Origin: Actinomycetota bacterium
GTDB lineage: Bacteria > Actinomycetota > Humimicrobiia > Humimicrobiales > Humimicrobiaceae
DNA: 6,434 nucleotides
Direction of reading: 5' to 3'
NCBI GenBank assembly: GCA_003155275.1
Contig: PMCC01000125.1
Span: forward strand, 1-6,434
The position numbers and the translations under genes were made by a program. Positions within the stretch are counted from its first letter, which is position 1. Each line of letters starts with the position of its first letter. This document shows positions 1 to 4,124 of this stretch, in pieces. Under the pieces are notes generated by a model that saw only the letters and a program-made list of their open reading frames with translations, was not told the DNA's origin and did no database searches.

Positions 1-1253
1 CCATCCCAGTTCATCACCACAATCTGCCATGTGCCGCCGATATCTGCCGAGTATGCGATCTTTTTACCGTCGGGCGATACCGCAGGGTACTGGTCACTGC
101 CGGGATCATTTGTCAGCTGGGTAAGCTCGCTGCCATCAAGGTTCATGCTCCATACATCCTCGTTTCCGCTTTTATTTGAAACGAAAGCAATCTTTTTCAT
201 TGAATAAGCTACATCTGTCGATCTGGGGACTCCTTCAGATACGAATTTCTTGTCTATAGCCCATCCGCTGATTTCCAGGCTGTTATTGTTAAAAACCGCA
301 TTTACATTGACAAGCGCGTGGTTTTCCGGTAAGGAGCCTTTGATGGTTATATTTCTTGGGATATACTGGTAGGAGCCGTCAGGCGAAAAGCCGTAAACAA
401 ACAATTTATGGCTTGAACCCGGCTCAAGGGCGCTGCCGTCAAAGGTGAAAGAATAACCGCAGTTATTAAAGTTAGTTCCATAAATATTGCCGACATCGGT
501 CCGTTCAAGATTAATTTGGGCATCCCCAAGTTTTTTCCCGAATCCGGATGGGCCGTCAATATAGACTTCCACCCTGCTTATTCCCGTGCCTTCCCTGACA
601 TTTAAATCTGCGGCCCACCCTGACACTTTTATTTCCTTAAGCTTGTCTTTTGTGATTGTTTCATTATCAGCAATGCTGTCAATTGACATCTTGATTGATT
701 GTGAAAGGTTTGCCTGGCCCGGAATTGTAACCTCCTCTTTAAAGTACTCAATACCAAAAGCCGGAATATTAACATAAACATAGAGGGTATGGATTGATCC
801 CGGTTCAAAAGTATATTTTGAAGTATCGAATTTAAGATTGAAGCCGAAATCCGCAAAATCCTTTCCATATATTAATGCGGCATCATTTGATGGCAGCCCA
901 TAATCTGCTTTTCCTAAAAATATTCCGTTATCTTTATCGCCGTCAAGGTAAATTTCTATGTCTTCGACCTTGTCTGATAAAACAGCAGCGGTTGTCTCGG
1001 CTGCTGTGCCGGAAGTCTGGCTGGCAGTAGTGGAAGTTTCAGAAGCGGCGGCAGTTCCGGAATTATCAACCGATGAAGAACTTCCGCTTTGCGTGAATTC
1101 ACTTAAACCGGTACCAGGATTTGTTTGGCTGGCAGTATCGGTTTCAAGGCTAGATATTTTTTTATCATTTACAGATTTTTTTATAAGCACTACTCCAAAG
1201 AATATAGTCACAGATAAAAAAAGCGCTATTAGGATTATGGTAATTGTCTTCAT
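1..1253 (-). CDS. Membrane-anchored surface protein with repeated beta modules and PD40/TolB-like propeller (3' end missing)
   Basis: The frame is open from the ATG at 1253 to the window edge: 417 codons without a stop, so the C-terminus is missing. The start is secure because an in-frame TAA lies directly before the ATG. Residues 4-24 form one hydrophobic helix followed by KK. There is no lipobox Cys, so I read it as a signal anchor with the rest outside the membrane. Residues 38-92 are a Ser/Thr/Ala-rich linker. Residues 98-177 and 208-306 are two copies of a beta-rich module (IEIYLDG and VEVYIDG starts, a ...IYG.xF motif, an EPGS-x-H-x-L-x-VY end). The second copy is preceded by SGWAAD. 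A third start, SGWAID at 329-334, breaks off. Residues 353-417 match PD40/TolB propeller blades (KIAFVSN..G, W.MNLDGS, QLT, P..SPDGKKIAYSAD). PD40 propellers usually bind proteins or ligands and are not enzymes. No Shine-Dalgarno is visible. The exact function is unknown. Confidence 0.85.
   Translation of the reverse strand, partial: MKTITIILIALFLSVTIFFGVVLIKKSVNDKKISSLETDTASQTNPGTGLSEFTQSGSSSSVDNSGTAAASETSTTASQTSGTAAETTAAVLSDKVEDIEIYLDGDKDNGIFLGKADYGLPSNDAALIYGKDFADFGFNLKFDTSKYTFEPGSIHTLYVYVNIPAFGIEYFKEEVTIPGQANLSQSIKMSIDSIADNETITKDKLKEIKVSGWAADLNVREGTGISRVEVYIDGPSGFGKKLGDAQINLERTDVGNIYGTNFNNCGYSFTFDGSALEPGSSHKLFVYGFSPDGSYQYIPRNITIKGSLPENHALVNVNAVFNNNSLEISGWAIDKKFVSEGVPRSTDVAYSMKKIAFVSNKSGNEDVWSMNLDGSELTQLTNDPGSDQYPAVSPDGKKIAYSADIGGTWQIVVMNWD
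336..962 (-). repeat. Two diverged copies of a roughly 80-residue surface module inside one gene
   Basis: Copy 1 is encoded at about 723-962 (residues 98-177) and copy 2 at about 336-632 (residues 208-306, including its SGWAAD lead-in). Shared order of motifs: E(I/V)Y(L/I)DG, then G.(F/K)LG.A, then a D..x.IYG..F element, then G(F/Y).(F/L).FD, then (F/L)EPGS.H.L(F/Y)VY, then a closing strand ending in V/I-T-I. The copies are alignable by eye but well diverged, so the duplication is old. Modules with a similar LDG...LG.A.YG...PG.HTLYVY pattern are familiar from large surface proteins of several uncultured bacterial lineages; the exact family name is not certain from sequence alone. Confidence 0.7.
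978..1142 (-). repeat. Low-complexity Ser/Thr/Ala linker with an 11-bp direct repeat
   Basis: This stretch encodes residues 38-92 of the surface protein and is almost wholly Ser, Thr, Ala, Gly, Glu and Gln. The plus-strand 11-mer TGGCTGGCAGT occurs at 1018-1028 and again at 1126-1136, exactly 108 bp (36 codons) apart. Each copy encodes TASQT. A second motif, SGTAA followed closely by ET, also appears twice. This suggests the linker grew by duplication. It probably acts as a flexible spacer between the membrane anchor and the folded modules. O-glycosylation is possible but is only an inference. Confidence 0.7.
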
Positions 1254-1330
1254 TTAAAATTGTTATTCTTATAGTTTTTTATTGGTATTGCTTTAATTAA
1301 CGGTTTTTACGATACTTAAGCACAGGTTTA

Positions 1331-1360
1331 TTGATTTTTATGACCAGGTAACTATATAAT
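1331..1360 (+). promoter_or_regulatory. Sigma70-like promoter for the glycosyltransferase genes
   Basis: A TTGATT -35 element (1331-1336) is followed by 18 bp and a perfect TATAAT -10 element (1355-1360). Transcription would start near 1367, leaving a leader of about 40 nt before the TTG start at 1408. The position just upstream of the first rightward gene fits. In AT-rich DNA such matches can arise by chance, so this remains a prediction. Confidence 0.55.
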
Positions 1361-1393
1361 AAAAAAAGTTTTGAAGCAAACTTACGTGATAGG

Positions 1394-1403
1394 TTAAGCT
1401 TAA
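1394..1403. promoter_or_regulatory. 10-bp perfect palindrome just before the TTG start
   Basis: TTAAGCTTAA is a perfect palindrome lying in the predicted leader, between a weak AGGT ribosome-binding element (1391-1394) and the start codon at 1408. Its core overlaps a CTTAAG (1399-1404), which also occurs at 1315-1320. It could be a protein-binding half-site pair or mere AT-rich coincidence. Confidence 0.2.
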
Positions 1404-1407
1404 GATT

Positions 1408-2919
1408 TTGGAAGAACCCGTAGAAATAAAAACTTATTTATCGGGACCCAAAAGAGTTTTTCTTCTGGGGATGAGTCCCATGCCTTTTGAAAATGACAAA
1501 AAAGTCTACGGAACAGGTATAAGGACATGGCAGCTTGCGGCTCCCCTGATAGAAAATGGCCACAGACTTTGTGTGTGCAATTACGCAATCCCTTCAGCAT
1601 ATCCCGAAGATTTTGCTTCAGTGTTTTCCAAAGTTTTCAGGGCAGCGACCGGTGAAAATAACAGCCTTCAGCCTGAGTTTGAATATAATATTTTAACAAA
1701 ACCTGATTTTGAAAACCTTACAATTTTGTCGGGTTTACTGAAAGAATTTGAGCCGGACTGTATCATAGGTTCGACATTTTATCCATCCTTTATGGCTGCC
1801 AGGCTGCTGGAAAGCCTTGAAAAAAAAGTTCCTTTCTGGGCGGACCTTTTTGGCCACGTTATGGCTGAAGCCCAGGCCAGGGCTTACATGGATGATGATG
1901 ATGGCTGTCTTTTCCACTACTGGAACAGTGAGTATACAATAATTACTGCTGCTGACATTTTTTCGTGTGTTTCAAAAAGGCAGGAGTATGCCCTTGTCGG
2001 TGAGCTTGGGGCCGCAGGAAGATTAAACAAGTATACAACCGGATATGATTTTTCTACCGTAATACCATGCGGCATGCCCCAGGCGGGTTTTGAGCATAAA
2101 AAGAATGTCGTCAGGGGGCTTGGCGGTATTTCCGATGAGGATTTTGTTGTTTTATGGACAGGAGGCTATAACACCTGGACAGATGTGGATACGCTTTTTA
2201 AGGGACTTGAAATTGCAATTTCTAAAAACAGCCGGATAAAGTTTGTGTCTACAGGCGGTGAAATACCGGAACAGGATATGAATACATACCCTAAGTTTCT
2301 TGAGATGATTGCCGGTTCGAAATTTAAGGATAATTTTGTAATGAATGGCTGGATTGCCGGGGAAGATGTCCCTAATTATTATTTCGAAGCTGATATAGGC
2401 ATAAATATTGATAAAAATATTTATGAAGTCAAGCTTGGTAGCAAAAGCAGGATTTTGGACTGGATGCGCGCAGGATTGTGTGTTTTGTCTTCCAATGTCT
2501 GTGAGCTTACTGAAATAATGCAAAACGAAAAGGCTGGATATACTTTTTTGCCCCAAAACCCTATGGATTTGGCTGAAAAAATCCTTTATCTCTCATCTGA
2601 CCTGCCGGCAGTAAAAAATACTGCAGAAAGAGGCAGGCAGTACGGAATGGAAAATTTTAATTTTGACGTTACAACGAAGAAACTGCAGGAGTGGGCAAAC
2701 CGGCCCGTTTTTGCGCCTGACAGCGAAATGCCCCGGCAGCTTATATTTGACAGGGAAGAGGCTTTAAAGAATCTTGGCAGTATAAGCCTAAAGCAGGCTG
2801 AAATGATAAGCGCAAGGGATACAAGGATTGAAGAGCTTGAAAGTATCGTAAAAAAAGGACCGGCTTACAGGATTTTTGCTTATTTCAGGATATTAAAGCG
2901 AAAATTATTTAAAAAATAA
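1408..2919 (+). CDS. GT-B glycosyltransferase, family 4-like, with coiled-coil/basic tail
   Basis: This predicted cytoplasmic enzyme of 503 residues transfers a sugar from a nucleotide donor to a growing glycan. The N-terminal Rossmann domain (about 15-235) opens with RVFLLG at 16-21, carries the glycine loop YGTGIR at 34-39, and has WADLFGH at 144-150. The C-terminal nucleotide-sugar domain (about 240-420) opens with WTGGYNTWTD at 250-259. It continues through YEVKLGSKSRILDW (339-352), the donor-binding region where GT4 enzymes usually show their conserved acidic and basic residues. Residues 445-482 look coiled-coil. The last 20 residues are basic and aromatic and may touch the membrane. The start is TTG: an in-frame TAG at 1390-1392 blocks extension, and the first ATG (1471) would remove the first beta strand. 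Only a weak AGGT at 1391-1394 precedes it. The donor and acceptor cannot be told. It abuts the next gene and shares its architecture with the gene at 4125. Confidence 0.85.
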   Translation: MEEPVEIKTYLSGPKRVFLLGMSPMPFENDKKVYGTGIRTWQLAAPLIENGHRLCVCNYAIPSAYPEDFASVFSKVFRAATGENNSLQPEFEYNILTKPDFENLTILSGLLKEFEPDCIIGSTFYPSFMAARLLESLEKKVPFWADLFGHVMAEAQARAYMDDDDGCLFHYWNSEYTIITAADIFSCVSKRQEYALVGELGAAGRLNKYTTGYDFSTVIPCGMPQAGFEHKKNVVRGLGGISDEDFVVLWTGGYNTWTDVDTLFKGLEIAISKNSRIKFVSTGGEIPEQDMNTYPKFLEMIAGSKFKDNFVMNGWIAGEDVPNYYFEADIGINIDKNIYEVKLGSKSRILDWMRAGLCVLSSNVCELTEIMQNEKAGYTFLPQNPMDLAEKILYLSSDLPAVKNTAERGRQYGMENFNFDVTTKKLQEWANRPVFAPDSEMPRQLIFDREEALKNLGSISLKQAEMISARDTRIEELESIVKKGPAYRIFAYFRILKRKLFKK

Positions 2920-4011
2920 ATGGATATTGAAAACTTAATTGTTATCGTAACATTCAACAGCGGGGATTTTATTGAGGATTGTATAAAGTCTATTGCAGCC
3001 TCTGATATTAAAAAATGCTTTCTTGCAGTAATTGACAATAACTCAAGTGACAAGACATTGGAAAAACTGGCATCTGTTGAAGTACTGTTAAGGGCCCCGA
3101 AGGAAAACCAATCCGAAGAACTTAATTTTAAATTCATTAGCCTTAAAAGAAATATAGGTTTTTCTGCCGCAGTAGATTATTGTGTTTTTAAGTTTTTCTT
3201 AAAAGAATACCCCAAAGCAGCAGAAAATACGGAGTTTCTTATCCTTATAAACCCAGACGTTTTGGTGGAAAAAAACACTCTCACAAATCTTATATCGACT
3301 TTCGGCAAGGCGCAGGACACGGCAGGCGTGATACACACAGCAGGCACAGCGTATATGGGGCAAGCAGCAAGCGCAGCTGGTGCAGAAAACAGGGCAGGCT
3401 CAGCAGGTATGCCAGGCACGGTAAACATTGTAGGTGCGGCAGGAAGCCTAATCTATGATTACAAAGGTGAAAAAATCCAGCACGCCGGGGGGCTGATACA
3501 GGACAACTTCATCACAAGCCATATTGAAAGAATACCTGCCGGCAGCAGCGGCCTGATTGAATCTGACTATGCTACAGGCGCTGTTTTCGCCACAAAGCTT
3601 AAATATTTTTTAAATTTAAAAGGGTTTGACACAGGATACCGCCCAGTTTATTTTGAGGAAGTCGATTTCTGCCTGAAACTTCAAAAACTAAAGCTCAAAG
3701 TATTAATCAACACATCATCGGTCGCCAGGCATTTCGAAGGGGCTTCTATAGGAAAATTCAGTGCTGATTTTTACAGGTATTACCATAAAAACAGGGTAAG
3801 GTGCGCATTAATCAACTTAAGTTTTGCCGGGTTTTTAAAGAAATTTATGCCTGCCGAAATAAGATGGCTGAGAAAGAAAGTAACACCCGACCAGTATGGG
3901 GCGGTATTTTCTGCATACTTTTTAAATTTTCTGTTTTTAATATATAATTTAACGGTTAAAGTAAAGAATTATTTTTCAATTAAAGATTTTATTAAAAACC
4001 AGTCTTTTTAA
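2920..4011 (+). CDS. GT2 family glycosyltransferase (WbbL/rhamnosyltransferase-like) with Ala/Gly insert
   Basis: This is a 363-residue GT-A fold enzyme of the GT2 type found in O-antigen and exopolysaccharide loci. Motifs in order: VTFNS at 10-14 (the usual V-T-Y-N start), DNNSSD at 39-44, RNIGFSAAVD at 78-87, NPDV at 111-114 (the DxD position), IQHAGG at 186-191, YATGAVF at 217-223, YFEEVDFCLK at 244-253 (catalytic-base region) and HFEGAS at 271-276. YYHKNRVR at 287-294 is typical of rhamnosyltransferase-like members. Residues 331-344 are hydrophobic and may dip into the membrane. The ATG follows the upstream TAA with no gap and no Shine-Dalgarno in the preceding 20 nt, so expression probably depends on translational coupling. 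Residues 133-175 hold an Ala/Gly-rich insert between the DxD motif and the AGG motif. The sugar specificity is not predictable. Confidence 0.88.
   Translation: MDIENLIVIVTFNSGDFIEDCIKSIAASDIKKCFLAVIDNNSSDKTLEKLASVEVLLRAPKENQSEELNFKFISLKRNIGFSAAVDYCVFKFFLKEYPKAAENTEFLILINPDVLVEKNTLTNLISTFGKAQDTAGVIHTAGTAYMGQAASAAGAENRAGSAGMPGTVNIVGAAGSLIYDYKGEKIQHAGGLIQDNFITSHIERIPAGSSGLIESDYATGAVFATKLKYFLNLKGFDTGYRPVYFEEVDFCLKLQKLKLKVLINTSSVARHFEGASIGKFSADFYRYYHKNRVRCALINLSFAGFLKKFMPAEIRWLRKKVTPDQYGAVFSAYFLNFLFLIYNLTVKVKNYFSIKDFIKNQSF
3316..3444 (+). repeat. GCAGG-rich low-complexity insert within the GT2 gene
   Basis: The segment encodes residues 133-175, mostly Ala, Gly, Ser and Thr. The pentamer GCAGG occurs at 3322, 3340, 3394, 3403 and 3439, with another at 3312 just before, and CCAGG at 3412. 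It is visibly richer in G+C than the flanking gene. In ordinary GT2 enzymes the residues after this point run quickly from a V-G strand to the D..G..q.aGG element, so about 30-35 residues appear added. The frame is kept and all catalytic motifs are present on both sides. Confidence 0.7.
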
Positions 4012-4124
4012 CATTTCGGAAAACTACAATAGTTATTTTGAGTATTATTAAAAGGATTGCACGGGAAAGCTGTTTTTAAATTACAGTTTAAATAAGAAGC
4101 TTTGTATTTACATAAGGAGCCCAA
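4012..4124 (+). other. Intergenic gap before the large fusion gene
   Basis: This is 113 bp of AT-rich DNA between two genes on the same strand. It contains TTTAAA-ttacag-TTTAAA (4075-4092), a weak AT-only dyad, and a distant AAAGCT/AGCTTT pair (4066-4071 and 4098-4103). A TTGCAC at 4057-4062 could be a -35, but no good -10 follows at 16-18 bp. No clear terminator is present, so read-through from the upstream genes is plausible. Confidence 0.5.
4114..4119 (+). promoter_or_regulatory. Strong ribosome-binding site for the fusion gene
   Basis: AAGGAG lies 5 nt before the ATG at 4125. It is the only convincing Shine-Dalgarno in the window and fixes the start of the large gene. Independent, efficient initiation here contrasts with the coupled start of the gene before it. 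Confidence 0.85.

Larger units (their letters stand above)
1254..1407. other. Divergent intergenic region
   Basis: This AT-rich 154-bp stretch separates the leftward surface-protein gene from the rightward glycosyltransferase genes. It holds the rightward promoter (1331-1360) and the palindromes TTAATTAA (1293-1300), CTTAAG (1315-1320) and TTAAGCTTAA (1394-1403). For the leftward gene the only -10-like element is TATAAG on the minus strand (plus positions 1268-1273), with a poor -35, so its promoter is uncertain. No terminator hairpin, tRNA or small ORF is seen. Confidence 0.7.

Noticed and set aside
586..777. Plus-strand open frame of 63 codons
   Set aside because: It lies wholly antisense to the surface-protein modules, and those modules align with each other at the protein level on the minus strand.
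958..1257. Plus-strand open frame of 99 codons over the start of the surface-protein gene
   Set aside because: It is the antisense of the Ser/Thr/Ala linker and anchor; its Val/Ala/Ser-rich product is what antisense low-complexity DNA gives. No ribosome-binding site or domain is visible.
1888..1903. Run of four Asp codons in the first GT-B enzyme, considered as a DxD metal site
   Set aside because: GT-B enzymes do not use a DxD motif, and the run lies in a loop of the N-terminal domain; it is probably a short codon repeat.
2152..2556. Minus-strand open frame of 134 codons
   Set aside because: It is antisense to the nucleotide-sugar domain of the GT-B gene, which carries clear motifs on the plus strand; the minus-strand product shows no recognisable pattern.
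3177..3428. Minus-strand open frame of 83 codons rich in Ala/Pro
   Set aside because: It is the reverse reading of the GCAGG-rich insert; low-complexity DNA opens several frames at once, and the GT2 motifs continue on both sides in the plus frame.
4066..4103. Possible terminator formed by AAAGCT and AGCTTT
   Set aside because: The arms are only 6 bp with a loop of 26 nt and no following T-run, so it would not be a stable intrinsic terminator.
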